Assembly: GCA_035578175.1 (NCBI GenBank)
Contig: JAQMRL010000003.1
Location: forward strand, 54,358,672 to 54,422,671
Direction: 5' to 3'
Length of the DNA: 64,000 nt
Source of the DNA: Catonia carolina
Lineage: Eukaryota; Arthropoda; Insecta; Hemiptera; Achilidae
The translations under genes were made by a program, and so were the position numbers. Shown here piece by piece: positions 43,801 to 55,860 of this stretch; positions within the stretch are counted from its first letter, which is position 1; every line of letters begins with the position of its first letter. The notes under the pieces are model-generated. The model was not told the DNA's origin. It did not search any database and was given only the letters and a program-made list of their open reading frames with translations.

Positions 43801-43964
43801 ACTTTAAAGAGGGGTAAAGATGATGATTTTTCCAGTTTTAAATTTACAATAAAGACCCACAAAATTGTAATAGAAAATTATTAGATTAAAATTTAACAGT
43901 TGATGCAGAATACAATTAAAGCTTCTATTTTTCCCTCTGTGGATTGCCCACATTCGCATCTAGC

Positions 43965-44875
43965 AAGAAAAAAAATATCTGGTGTGAAACACTCACACGA
44001 CTTTCTCTTGCCAATGCAAATAATGAGCAATATAACCTAATAAAACATTAGAAATAAACAAAAACTAAACTAAATAGACATAACCTAATTTTAATCATGA
44101 GTGAAAGACGCAAAATGAAAGTCAACCTCAGTTTGGCTTAAAAATACGGAAAATCACTCTTTCACGCAAAACTAGGCTCTGTAGAGATAAATGCTTTAAA
44201 TAAAAGTTGTAGATCTTTTAATTTCCTGTAAATCTGACTATGCACTTTTGCCGTAAAATGCGTAGGGCTACTAAGCTGAAACCGTAAAAAACCGATTTTT
44301 TACACGTTTGCGTGAGAAAAAACAGAAAACCGCTAAACTAAGCGTTATACAAAAAAAATGTTCGTAAATAAAATGCAGGATTTTAAATTCTCTACAACTT
44401 TTATTACATACATTTTTGCGCTAAAATGCATATTAAAGCCGCAATCTTAAAAGAAAACAATTTTTTACGTGAAAACAGCCTCACCAAGAATTTCAGCAGA
44501 CATGGCGCCTACCCTATCTTGTAAAGCATAGAGAATTTAGTAAATGAGGCATTTTTTTAAAAAATCGTAGAAGCCCTTTTTGAGAAAATCGCAAACAAGT
44601 GAAAAATGACACGAATAAACTACTACTTCCGATTGACCGATTTTGATGAAAATGTTCGTGTCGGGTCCTCTAGTGGTATCTAACTTAAGTTTCAAGTTTG
44701 TACAATGTTCTTGAGATATTTTGTTCACACAGACCAATCGCTAAAAACATGTTTTTTTGGGTTCAGGGGCTCCGAAAACGTTTAGATCCGGTGAAAACTC
44801 AATTTCGAAAAATCGGCATGAAAATAATCTGTACTTTCCTTCTATATATTCATATAGGCAAGAGTAAAAATAAAA
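43965..44875 (-). repeat. R1 repeat copy 4
   Basis: The most complete copy without interruption: terminus TCTGGTGTGAAACACTCACA, CTTTCTCTTGCCAATGC, two subrepeats, CAAGAATTTCAGCAGACATGG, GACCGATTTTGATGAAAATG, GGGTTCAGGGGCTCCGAAAA and the far end ATATATTCATATAGGCAAGAG. Length about 910 bases. Confidence 0.8.
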
Positions 44876-45047
44876 ACTTAGTAGTAATCTGCATTATAAC
44901 TACATGTAAAATGTTAAATTTAAATCTTTGTATTGCTACCAGCTGACCTTCATTGCAGATGACCGAATTTAACAATGGGAGTCAGTACATAACATTCCTG
45001 TACTGAATGTACTACGGTATGATATTTTTGGCTTCAAGTAACCTATG

Positions 45048-45258
45048 TTGGTCTAGAGGCAAAGTCGTCGCCAAAATCAGCTGTTAAACAGCTGAGCTTT
45101 GATGGTTGGGGTTCAATTAACCATACTCTCTCAGGAATGGTCGGCCTGAGTCTGTGCAAGACTACACATCATCCTCATCTCATTGGGTCATGGGGGTTGC
45201 TTATTGTTCTGAATTGAACAGATTGCAACGTACACAAATTAGGGATTGCAAAAAAAAA
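45048..45258 (+). mobile_element. tRNA-derived SINE (SINE-1), internally deleted copy
   Basis: A-box GGTCTAGAGGCAAAG, the CAGCTGTTAAACAGCTG palindrome, GATGGTTGGGGTTCAATTAA, GGAATGGTCGGCCTGAGTCT and a body ending in an A run. Compared with 63058-63406 it lacks about 120 bases after the palindrome. Flanks AGTA(A/G)CCTAT on both sides suggest a target duplication. Confidence 0.75.
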
Positions 45259-45424
45259 GTAGCCTATAATGTACAGTACGTAATGGTTCTCTTCTAGTAT
45301 GTTGAATAAAGTACACACATTTAGGTGTTTACTCAATTCAACACATTGTTTACGCACAGTACAGCATTTAAATATGTACCATCGTTGAAGTACAGGAGAG
45401 CGTCCAATCAGTAAATTTAAAATT

Positions 45425-46245
45425 TTGTTTCACTACAATAATGAAACTAATTCCGTTCGTTCTCGAATAATTGGAAAGTTAACGAAAACAAATCAACACG
45501 TTACATTTGCACTACGGAAAAATGACTGCCCGCCAGTAATGTTAAACGATATTGCAATTCCACTAGACACAAAATTAAAATACTTGGGATTATATTTAGA
45601 TCGTCGCGTAACATGGAAACAACACGTAATAACTATAAAGAAACACATTGAGCTGACATTACACAAACTACATTGGTTAATTTGAGAGTACTCACCTTTG
45701 TTAAACGATTCAAAAATTTTTTTATATAAATCCCTTTTAAAAACCACGTGGACATAAATATTGGGTTCAATTGTGGGGTACATCGAGCACTTCAAACACA
45801 TTCGAACATTTTAAGTCAAAATTCTTGTAGAGGGCCCTACTTGGTACATCAAAAACACCCATATCTGTGCCGATCTTAATAAAGATACTGTAAAACAAAC
45901 TATTTCAAAATTCAGCTGTAAATATGAAGAAAGACTCAACTATCATACAAACTTCCTGGTTCTGAATCTGCTAAACAAAAATGATACCGGGTTTTCTAGA
46001 TTGAAAAGACAGTGTTTTCAATTTAAGTTATAGGTTTTAATGAACATTGTTTTTTTTATACAGTCATCTTTTTTTTTAACCTATAGGCCTATAAGTTATT
46101 TTTTCTTCAAAGAGATCAATATTTCTCAATTATTATTATTAATTTCATTAAAAGATGTTATCATGTAAACATATATTGAAATTACTGATTGTTCTATTCA
46201 TGTGAACAGATGGTAATGTAGCAGACTTGTAAATAAAAAAAAGTT
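45425..46245 (+). mobile_element. jockey-like LINE 3' fragment
   Basis: The + strand reads THVTFALRKNDCPPVMLN-type sequence (here NQHVTFALRKNDCPPV), LDTKLKYLGLYLDRRVTWKQ and HVITIKKHIELTLHKLHWLI before a stop, then decayed continuation. This pattern (...LRK..CPPV.LN...P....KYLG..LD.R.TWK.H) is characteristic of jockey-clade ORF2. It ends in an A-rich tail near 46235. 5'-truncated, dead. Confidence 0.75.
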
Positions 46246-46499
46246 TCACTATTCTGGGAATTTGTTTACTCATTCTTCACCTCCAGGACCTTCTTCTAAT
46301 AAAACAATGATGTTACCGAAAAAAAATATTTCATCAAAAATTTCATAAATTTTTAAAAAGGCCCCAGACAATTTAAAAAAGGCCGTATCATTTGCTATAC
46401 AATATAACATTTTTCTCTTTAAATTTCTTTTAACTATATTGAAACCCTAAATTATCCAAAATTTATTAAAATTTTATTTAAGAGGTAGCAACCGAGGTT

Positions 46500-46900
46500 T
46501 TCGGATTTGTTACACAAAAAGTTAGTAGGCCTGGATTGAGTTTAAAGTTCCGGTTTCAACCGGAATTCAAGAAATCAGTCGGAGTTTGGAAACAAAAGTA
46601 ATGTCGTAAATACCTCTTAGAGAGTAGATACAGAATCATTGGGTTAGAAGTTCCAGTTTTCACTGGAAGTGAACCAAAATAGGAAGTCAAGACAAAATTG
46701 AAATTTGGAAACAAAAAATAGTGTCATTCAAATACCTCTTAAGAGAGTAGATACAGAATCATTGGGTTTGAAGTTCCAGTTTTTGCAGGAAGTGAACCAA
46801 AATCGGAAGTCAAGACAAAATTGGAATTTGGAATCAAATCAAAGTGTCATTCGATTCCTCTTTAAGGGTAGATACAGAAATCATAATGGTTTTTGTCATT
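46500..46900. repeat. Minisatellite, about 3.3 units of about 122 bp
   Basis: Units start at about 46619, 46742 and 46863 with AGAGAGTAGATACAGAATCA, and share GAAGTTCCAGTTTT, GAAGTGAACCAAAAT and GGAAGTCAAGACAAAATTG. A partial earlier unit begins near 46530. The open frame across it is a by-product of the repeat. Confidence 0.85.
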
Positions 46901-47166
46901 GGTCAAAGGTAACCCTTTTTCTTTCTTACAAAAGCTAAGTGGGTTTGATTCCATTATGAGGAAGGATAACCCTGAGTTAATAATTATGCAATGTGTCTTA
47001 TCAGACGGACTCCTTTTCTTTAGGAAAAATTTCCAGCAGCCATGACCCGTCTTATGAAAGGATTTTTAAAATTTATTGTAGTATTTTATAATTATATTGA
47101 TTTAGATGATTATTTTTTCATATTAGATAATTGAAATATTAAAGGTCTTTTGATTCATTCTGTCAA

Positions 47167-47333
47167 CAGCTCGTTGGCGTAGTGGTTAGCACAACTGGCT
47201 TCTACCCCGAGTTGCTGGGTTCGATTCCCGGTCAGGTCTGGCATTTTTTCAGCACTCATTTTCATATATCATCATTCTCTACTGTCTGCATTAGCAGAAA
47301 TTGCCAAACAAACCGATGGAAAACCAAAAAAAA
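47167..47333 (+). mobile_element. tRNA-derived SINE (SINE-2)
   Basis: TTGGCGTAGTGGTTAGC (A-box), GGGTTCGATTCCCGGTCAGG (B-box and junction), TCTGGCATTTTTTCAGCAC body, ending in an A run. Same family as 29977-30136. Flanks ATTCATTCTG and ATTCACTTTG may be a mutated target duplication. Confidence 0.75.
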
Positions 47334-47574
47334 TATTCACTTTGAAAACAATTTATGAACGCCACACAAAACTAAATTAAATATAAGTTGCTTTTAATAG
47401 GAGTTCTTTGGGAATTAATTTATACCTATTATAAGTGTCAACTGGTACTGAAAGTGTAAGTACCTTTCCTTTTAAAATTATTCTAAATTTCGTTTTGAGT
47501 AGAAAAGTTCGTTTAAGAGTTATTTAAGTTATTAGTTAGCATCGTAGCAGTAGAATCCATATTAATATTTCGTT

Positions 47575-47627
47575 TTTAGGAAGGAAAGTAATGTTTTCAT
47601 ATCGATTTTTCGAAATCTAGTTTTTGA
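47575..47627 (+). repeat. R1 fragment
   Basis: TTTTCATATCGATTTTTCGA and neighbouring bases match the left end of R1 only; the rest is absent. Confidence 0.55.
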
Positions 47628-47722
47628 TATTCATGAGCAATGACATTGAAAGACAAGACCATTGAAATTAGGTAATAGTAGTTGAAATACTTAAGTGGGA
47701 AATGCTCTTGGTTTGAAAATTA

Positions 47723-48257
47723 CAGTAGAATCTCAGTAGACCGACCGTGCAGTAGTCCGGCCCTTAAAATATTAGCTCTTAAAAGTACGAAACCTCACCC
47801 AGGACAGATTTTGGTGAAAGATTTAAATTGAATTACGGAAATCAACTCGACCTAATTACGGCGGATTTAATATAACATGTATGTTTAGGATTTGATTAAT
47901 GAAATGAATAAGCAGACCTTAATTATTGTTAAATGGAATAATTTTTGGCCTTTTATCCAAAACCCAGAACTGGGTCATACTCTATACTTCATGCTGAATT
48001 GACAACGAAACGTAATTCTCAGAACACGAGCACCTCGACACCGCACTAGGCGATGTCAATACCTGATAATTATGTTTAGTACAATGACTACAGAAGTACT
48101 TGGTAAACCTTTTTTTAATTAGTTAATTTAATTTAAAATCACATAGAAATCAATGCATATTCATTTTTTGTTTAAATTTATAATTTATAGTTCCAAAATT
48201 CCAACACATCCAGTAATCCGGCACCCTTTCGGTCCCGAACTAACTGAGATTCTACCG
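47723..48257. mobile_element. pogo-like short TIR element (535 bp)
   Basis: Termini CAGTAGAATCTCAGTAGACC and, reversed, CGGTAGAATCTCAGTTAGTT, flanked by TA (47721-47722, 48258-48259). A second inverted motif, AGTAGTCCGGC / AGTAATCCGGC, follows. No ORF. Confidence 0.7.
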
Positions 48258-48259
48258 TA

Positions 48260-48360
48260 GCCACCTGAAAACTAAGGTGATTGTGGTCAGTAAGGTTGCT
48301 CACACTGGATATGACTTAATTATTGAAGATCAATGGATTGAGCAGGTTAAAGTATTTAAA
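48260..48360 (+). mobile_element. LINE reverse-transcriptase relic (detached piece)
   Basis: Reads LKTKVIVVSKVAHTGYDLII and EDQWIEQVKVFK, the TK.M(V)VSK...I...IE.V..FKYLG block of LINE ORF2. It breaks off at about 48360; the relic resumes near 48740 (GRWITADLEPVQEVRARFEM), so roughly 370 bases of other sequence separate the two. Confidence 0.55.
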
Positions 48361-48719
48361 ATGCTTTTCACGGTTGATGAGCTCTGCTATTCCATGCGTT
48401 TAGACCAATCAGAACATTTGCCAGCTTGTACGAATAGTTCAGCCTGACAAACATTATGTGCGCATGTGTATAAGAGCCACAGTAGTTCGTTGTGTCTTCT
48501 TGTACTAAACACATAGATTATAGAGTGCGTTAAAATGCAATACCTTATAATATAATTAGCGTTCTATGTTCATAGATTATAATTGTTATTGAAAGACCAA
48601 AAAAAATGGCTGACAAAATATATGAGCTAATGAGCAAGTATTGGCAACATTGCTGGCAAGTCATTGGCTAGCTATAAAGTGGGTGAGGGGCAATTTGAAC
48701 CTTCAGAGCTCATCAGATT

Positions 48720-50240
48720 TGAAAAATAGTAAAGGAAGGTGGATTACAGCAGATCTGGAGCCAGTACAAGAAGTGAGAGCTCGTTTTGAGATGGCTAGGT
48801 TGGTATTTCTTAACATGAAAGCTTCTACTAGTTAACAAAAAAATTTCACTTCCTGTAAGAACAAACAAAAAAGTTAGTCACAATCTGATAACTGTCAATG
48901 GCAATCCAGTACCTTTTGCCAACACAGCAAAGTGTCTTGGGATGACCCTGGATGCAAAGCTGAGGTGGAAGGAGCACGTTAAGAAGAAAAAGGAAGAATT
49001 ACAAATTAAGTACAGAAAGATTTATTGGCTGCTCAGTAGGATCTCTGAACTGTCAACTTTCAATAAATTGCATCTATACAAGCAAGTGCTAAAAGCGGTA
49101 TGTATCTACGGCTTGCAGATCTATGGATACACAAAAGCAAGCAACACAAAGGTTATTCAAAGGTTCCAGAACAGAGTGCTCAGAAACATTGTAAACGCTC
49201 CATGATATGCCTGCAACAGCGACATCCATCGTGACTTACAATTTAACACAGTAGCGGAAGAAATGTGTAAGTGTGCCAAGAAACACGAAGATCGTCTTCA
49301 CGATCACGTCAATGTTGAAGCGCTTCAACTGTTGGATAGTAGTGTAATAATTAGGCGACTGAAAAGAACTAAGCCAGTAGATTTAGCTTGTTAAAAAAAT
49401 ATTATTAATAGTGTAATAGTTAGGCGTAATAGTGTGTTAAGATAACACTAAGAAAAGTACTGTAACACTATAAATAAGAGTAAAATACTTTTAAGTCATG
49501 CATATAATATAAATTACTAAATTTAATCATTAGGCTACTTTTAAGTTATAGTTATACGTATATTTACCTAAGTTAGTAGATTAACAATAGGTTTAAGTTA
49601 GAGATTTATGAAATTAATATTTCTAGTGTTAATAGAACACTGTATGTGACATTAGAAAATAAGTGCTAGCACCAGTGGGTGGCTGCATAATTATATACAT
49701 GGAGGGGGGGAATATTATCGCTTAAGACAAACTGTTCGTTAGTTTTAAGTAACCAGTTGCAGTAAATCTATATAAAAAAAACTTCCTGTAAGATATATAT
49801 CTGTAAAGACATACATCTATTCTGTCCTGTTATGTGGTGTGGAAACATGAACTTTTGAGTACGCAGTCCATGCATTGTTTAGAAGAATGCTCTGGATTTT
49901 GTGAACTGATCATGTTACCAAAGTTGAAGTTTTGAGACGTATGGGTGTGGACCATGAGTTGATGGACTTAATCAAAAGAAGGAAGATTGCCTTACCTTGG
50001 TTATTTATAAATGGGTGTTAAGTATGAGTTTTTATAACCGATTCTCAAGGGTAAAGTTGAGGGTAAGTGCAGGCCTGGGCGAAAGAAATGCTCATGGTTG
50101 AAGAACACTAGAGATTGGACAAATTAAGTACACTCTTTAAAGGGTGGCTCATGATAAGAGAGCAATATGCGAGTGTTGTGGCCAGTCTTCAGTAATGAGT
50201 TGGCACTCTAAGAAGAGTGTTAAAATATTGCTGAATACTA
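48720..50240 (+). mobile_element. LINE relic (outer) carrying a younger LINE
   Basis: Outer pieces 48720-48860 and 49781-50240 align with 8540-9140. They read RWITADLEPVQEVRARFEMA..VF.NMKAST, then after the insert MGVDHELMDLIKRR.. and GRKKCSWLKN. Frames are broken. The interruption at 48861-49780 is a separate retroelement. Confidence 0.7.
48861..49780 (+). mobile_element. 5'-truncated jockey-like LINE with 13-bp target duplication
   Basis: Encodes CLGMTLDAKLRWKEHVKKKK, YRKIYWLLSRISELSTFNKL, YKQVLKAVCIYGLQIYGYTK and IQRFQNRVLRNIVNAP before a stop, the C-terminal end of a jockey-type ORF2, then about 580 bases of 3' region ending in an A run. ACTTCCTGTAAGA is duplicated at 48848-48860 and 49781-49793. 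Confidence 0.88.
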
Positions 50241-50749
50241 CTAAAAATTGTGCAATTTGGCAATCTTTACAACACTTAATTAGAAGAATAAAGAGAAAAC
50301 CTGTTTGAAATATGTAAAATAATTCTAATATCGATTAGAAATTATTCAGTAATGCTATCCCAGAATAATATTTTTGTTTCTGAAATATTTCTTGTACTAC
50401 AGTTGTCAACAGTCAGTTCTCCTTAGTGAGTAGCTACCCTATATTTTCTTTGTACGCACGAGACCAGGATAATGTTTTAGGTAGCTTTTTGTGAAGGAAG
50501 GATAAGGTGAACAAGAGACCTGAAAATGGTTTCTGATTCTCTTAAATGTGTTCCTATTCTAAATGCTCTTGTTTGCATTCTTCAGGGACTATAATTTCCA
50601 TAATAATTATTTTATATTGCCTGCTATAATAATTATTTTAGCAGGGCTAAAATAAATAGTTCTGTTTCTTATCACATGGTCAGCCAATTAAATGACTGAA
50701 TCATTTAAGAACAGAAGAGGTAGAGGTGTAAAAGACACAAATCAGAGTT

Positions 50750-50990
50750 ATCTCCTCTGAGAGTAATGAATTTCATTATACAGCCAGATCCTGTGGTGAA
50801 TGAAGTGAAGGTGTCATTTGCAGAGCGAAAAATATGTGTTTTTCAGAGGGCCCGGCATGCTGATAAGTGTACTTTTCCACTCAGTGAGGAAGGCAAATGC
50901 AAACCACCATACTCCTCGTTTTACTTAGTAAAACCTCTATAGGTTCAAACCAGCCTTGGCTGATAACCTAAACAACAATAATAATGGGTA
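50750..50990 (-). repeat. Dispersed repeat R3, copy 2
   Basis: Reverse-orientation relative of 16040-16250 (CACTCAGTGAGGAAGGC, CCTCTATAGGTTCAAACCAG, GGCTGATAACC). Confidence 0.65.
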
Positions 50991-52190
50991 AACTAAATGT
51001 GAAGTAAATCTGTAGTAGATTGCTAACAAAAATAAATAAGTTATTAAAATTTCAGTTTATCTCCTTCAAATATTAACCAGGAATTTATAAACTTTGACAT
51101 GTTATGGAAATCAGCCAAATTAATAATGGCCAGGTTAGGATCTTACATTTGATACCTGATACTTGCAATTGCAGCTGCTACCAATAATGAGGTAAAATAA
51201 TTTTTTATCAATTTTTATAACTGGAGTTGTGTTACAACTACAACTGGGGTTCAATTTAAGCAAATTTCAGTTTTATTACAAAATACGTTAGTTTTTAGTG
51301 AAACGTATAACCCGGGTATCCTTTACGTAGACGAATTCTATAATTTTATACGTGTAGGACTATGCACGAGTGTTGTGTGCTAACATAGTATTTTAAATTT
51401 TGTATTCGAAGATATCAAAACCCGCAATTTTAGACAGTACCTAATTTCATTAAAGAAAAAATGTATCTAATTTCCTACTTTCAGCATATTGATTTGTAGG
51501 TATTACACACACACACACAACAGAATGTTGAAACGCAATTGCGTTGTCACCGAGCACACATGGCTTTGATACGGTAATCTTTAACGTGAGCGATTCGTAT
51601 GGTTACATCCGTTCTAATTAGGTACATAACAAGCCTAAGTAAAAATACTTAATTTAAAGGAAATGAACTTAAGATACCCATAAAATTGTATTAATCAAGA
51701 GCTGATGTACAACTATTTAAATAATTATAAAGTAAGAACGAATTTTTGTTAGGTTATCGTTCAAATACCCCATAAAAATTGTGGCGTATAAAAATGTTTG
51801 TGGTTTTTCAAGAAACCTCATCGTACACAGAAAGCTTTAACACTTCGAGGTTACTTTTATCACTTAATTTATAATCACCTCGCCCACAACTGATAAGTAA
51901 AACTCAATACCCTACGTTTTATCTAGGTTAATTACCGAAGAAACTTATATTTGGCAACACAAAAATAAAATCGTAAAGTAAAAAAAACGAAAATCATTTA
52001 TTTGGTGTTGAACAGAATAGGTAATGATAAATAAAAAAGATTATAAATTATTCATAAAACTAATCGTATTTTATAATTACGTCCACCACATTGCCTTTTC
52101 AGGCCAAACGCTGTAATTAAGCACACCTAACCTGCAACCGTGCAAAGTGTCGATAGCGCGCATCCCCCCAACGAAAAAAATAGTTTATCT
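50991..52190. other. Region upstream of orb2-like promoter; no gene seen
   Basis: AT-rich, no repeat family recognised. A (CA) tract lies near 51508-51520. No transcription unit on either strand supported. Confidence 0.45.
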
Positions 52191-52197
52191 AAAGTAA

Positions 52198-52285
52198 ACC
52201 AATAGTGATGCCCAACACGTTAGAAATTCTACCAATAGCAACATCCGTTATATACAAAAGGGCTGTGCAGTGCTGCTATCAGTGT
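52198..52285 (+). promoter_or_regulatory. Candidate core promoter of the orb2-like gene
   Basis: TATATACAAA at 52249-52258 is followed about 30 bases later by an initiator-like TATCAGTGT with the A at 52281. AGACGA near +30 (52310-52315) resembles a DPE. Two CCAAT motifs lie upstream (about 52200 and 52232). Spacing fits a focused TATA+Inr promoter. Transcription start is inferred. Confidence 0.6.
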
Positions 52286-52291
52286 CGGCAA

Positions 52292-52380
52292 ATGGAACCA
52301 TAATCTAGCAGACGACTCGCTGACAGCGCTCATTGAAAGTGAACTGGTGTAGACGACGGATGGTGTACGTGTGCGTGTGA
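52292..52380 (+). promoter_or_regulatory. Two short upstream ORFs in the 5'UTR
   Basis: ATG at 52292 opens M-E-P-stop (to 52303) and ATG at 52360 opens M-V-Y-V-C-V-stop (to 52380). Both precede the main ATG at 52438 in the predicted leader and do not overlap it. They could lower translation of the main frame; that is inference. Confidence 0.5.
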
Positions 52381-52437
52381 TTGTCGGAGTTTATCCCCCA
52401 TAAATATTAAGAAATCATCACGCTGAAACGACCTCTA

Positions 52438-53424
52438 ATGGGGGATTACAAATTTAGTGTTAATTCTAGCGTAAGTTCAGTGTCGTCAGTGGAGTTTCCT
52501 GTAAGTACTACCAGTAACTCATCGTTGTTTTTCACCACGCCTACATCCGTGCCCGAATCTGTTCAATCCCTGCAACACACAGCAATGCAAGATGATCTCC
52601 TAATAGAGAAGTCAGCTGTTAAGAGCCAGCTTTCCGCGCCAAATTCTGATTTGAATGGGGACCAGATCCTTAAAACCAAAGAAGAGGAGAGTGCGTCAAT
52701 CAGTCTTGGTGTTCAGCCTGATAAGTCCAGTGATCAGGGACAAATAGGGCCCATAGTGACAACTTCCTTACAGTTACCTGGTGGTTATAATGTTTCTGAG
52801 CCTAGTCTTAATGTGATTAATTCAAGTAATTCATCTACTGCAAGTTTGTGGTCAACTGGGGCTATGGAAGATGCTCTTATGCACAGTTTAAATGTTCAAC
52901 CTGTGAATGGAACTTTAGCATTTCAGAATTTCCCTTCGACTAATCCGAATGCTCTGTATAACAGTAGTTTAGGCCCTCAGATGGCTGGCCTGCCTCAAAC
53001 TCAAGTTCAGCCACCACCGCAAGCACCGCGAAGAGCTATCACAGCTTCTCACAATTTTCCTCATAACCTATCACGGCATATTCAGCAACAAAACCATCCA
53101 CAAAATATGTTTCTCCCTAATAAGGGATACACTTCGTGGTCTAGTCCCCAGCAAAACGCTTGGTCTCCAGGACCACAAAGTCAGTCAAATGTTACCGGGT
53201 TGAATCCGTGGAGTCGAGGGCGTTCTGTGCCTAATCTTAATCCATTACAGACTATGGCTAACCGTAAGCCTAGTCCAACGTTTAATCACCAGCATTCTGG
53301 AATGGTAATATCACCTAAGTTCAGGCGCAGCACATCCTATCCGGGGAAAGGTGTGTTTCCACAACCTCCAACGTTCGAAATCACTAACATGGATGAAAAC
53401 AGAGAACTGCTGCTTCCATATCAG
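52438..53424 (+). CDS. orb2: orb2/CPEB2-4-like RNA-binding protein, first coding exon
   Basis: 329 codons from ATG to a splice donor CAG|GTGAGT at 53425, phase 0. Composition is Ser/Asn/Pro/Gln-rich and disordered. Recognisable blocks are PRRAITASHNFPHNLSRH (198 on), a short Gln-rich run (QQQNHPQN), WSSPQQNAWSPGPQSQ, then SGMVISPKFRRSTSYPGKG (about 287-305) and a terminal NRELLLPYQ. The last blocks follow the order seen before the first RRM of vertebrate CPEB2-4 (GNVI.PPKF.RS...K...NTLLPLQ). These proteins bind CPE-like elements in mRNA 3'UTRs and control translation; the insect member Orb2 acts in neurons and germline. The two RRMs and zinc-binding ZZ domain are not in the window. RRSTS is a possible basophilic kinase site. 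Confidence 0.75.
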
Positions 53425-55704
53425 GTGAGTGATTTATTATTTGCATTTTGCTTAATAAATATATATTGGGTATTTATTATGTTATATTAAACATTTCATG
53501 TAAAGGTTAGGAACAATTTTATGAAAATTTATGTTAAATATGTAATAATATGATTTCTTTATGTGAAAAAAAACAAATATGCCTTATTAATTCTGCATTA
53601 TTTTTGGATCAATAATGTAATTTATAAAAATGAACATATTAATTAACACATCAAACTGATGTTTGACTTGTTTACAATAAGAAAGGGTGTTTTAATGTTT
53701 ATAATGTTTATATAAAAATTATTATGATACCACAATTTAACCTATTTTATAATAAAATTTGTTAATTTGTGTAACTAGTATATGCCATTATTTAGGTTGT
53801 CCTGATATTTTTAAATATCACATTTAGTCCTTCATTTTATAATATTTACGGTTCATAACTTATTTTATCAAGAGAAAAATACTGTATTTATTTATACATT
53901 TGATTTCTAATTGAAGCGATCCATAAAATGTATTATTTTGTAGCTGTAGTTAAGTGGTGAACATAGTACCTTACTTCTAGGTTAGGTTCAGAAAATTACA
54001 GAATAATTTGTCAGTTACTATAAAAATAATATTTGTTTTTTCTAAAGTATTTTAAATGATTCATAATTTATATACTAAATTATTATTTTTGTCAATGTTA
54101 TTGAAAATTGGTATATCATTTGAACTGTATTTTTAGGCGCGTTATAGGTAATGTTTAAAGTATCGCGTACTAAAATAATTCATATTTTATATATATTTTT
54201 ATAATCGCTAATATATAGGTTTCTGTTGATATATTTATGTGTATTACTTGTAGTATAGAAGTATATTAGAAAATCTAACCTAACATCATATACATTGTAT
54301 TCTCATAACACCAGATAAGTTATGTTTACTTTTAAACAGTGTTTATTATATTAGTTATTATTGATAAATAATGTTATTTTGAGGATGTTACAATTTGTAT
54401 TATACAGGATAGGAAAATTATTTATTTATAACATCAACAGAAAATGAAGGTAGATTCCTATTTTAATCATGAAGGTTATAAACCAATAAGTTGATAAATT
54501 TTTAAGTGGTTAATATTTTTGGAAAAAACAGTAATCTTGTTATTGTTTTAAGTATGCAAGATAACTGTAGCATACATTTTGCAATAAGATTTATCTATAA
54601 TATAACAGCTTTTTGTTGTAAGATTGCCTACTTCTACACAACCTAACATTGTAAAGATTATTTATTTTACTTGTGCTATTAAAAATTATGTGTAATTAAA
54701 TTATTCCTTTAGTATTAAATGTATTTTTTATTCTATATTTATAATATACTTTGTATATAACCTTTTTAAATATTAACTAGTTTTATTTTAATTTCAATTT
54801 GGCCATATTTTCTTCCTAAATATTTCATGTTATTTTTCGTGTATTCATTATGCATTTCCGATTACATTAATTTATTATTACTGTTTATTATTAATATTTA
54901 ATTTTAGAATTACTATTTTTTTACAAAAACATTTTATTAGTTTTTATATTTTATGCATTGGTCTATTGAGAAATGGTAGATTCTGACTAGATTTAAAGTT
55001 AATTTTGTTGTCTAATACGTAATAAAAGGTTAATTTACTAATGTTTTTTCTGTATTATTTAACTAACTTTCTATACTTACGTCATGGTTTTTTAACCAAA
55101 TTATTGAGGCGTAAGTCTGCTTACGGCATATCTCTGTTTGTATGTTTGTAAAATAGTACACATCAATGGTGAAACTGAATTTCAATCATACAAACTAGTT
55201 ACTACAAATTAAATATTTAAAAATATTTTCAATTAAATTATTTATTTTTAGATTTAACTGATTGTATGGTTGACTTATTGTTATCAGCAATGTAAAATCA
55301 TTGTAGGCTTACTCAGAATTTTATATTATTAATGGTTAATCTATTTAAATTATTAACTTAGTAACAATTGTGGCTCATTTTTATTTCACTTAAATTATGT
55401 AGGTTAATGTGGTAATTAATCTTAATAATGATTATTGTACTGTGTAGATCATATTACTTATAAATTAATAATGTTAGAAAAAAATTACATTCACTTGATT
55501 GTTTTTCTGTTACTAATCACATTAACCATCAGTTATTAGTGACTATTTGAGTTGGTAATTTTTTTATGATGATATAATGTTGTATTTACTTCCAGACTTG
55601 CTAGTAATTGAAACCAAGACTTCCCAGCTTTGTGCGATTTTACTCTACTGAGGTAGTCCGTCCCGATTTTCATTTTAAAATAAATGTAATATAATATGAA
55701 AATC

Positions 55705-55860
55705 AAACTCTACTGTGTCATAGTGATTGCCATGCTAGGCTATATGTGAATGGTCCCAAGTTTGATTCCGAGCTTAGTTCTGGGATTTATTAGTGTTCAA
55801 ACCCGTTGTTCCATAATTTACAGTAGTAACCACTGATAACCAAGTTATCAATGCAACTAA
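55705..55860 (+). mobile_element. Possible tRNA-derived SINE relic
   Basis: CATAGTGATTGCCATGC resembles an A-box and AAGTTTGATTCCGAGC a B-box at the right distance, followed by TTCTGGGATTTATTAGTG. No clear tail or target duplication. Confidence 0.35.

Noticed and set aside
53425..53490. Continuation of the orb2-like frame by 21 codons past the donor
   Set aside because: The CAG|GTGAGT donor and a sudden change to AT-rich hydrophobic codons show this is intron read-through.
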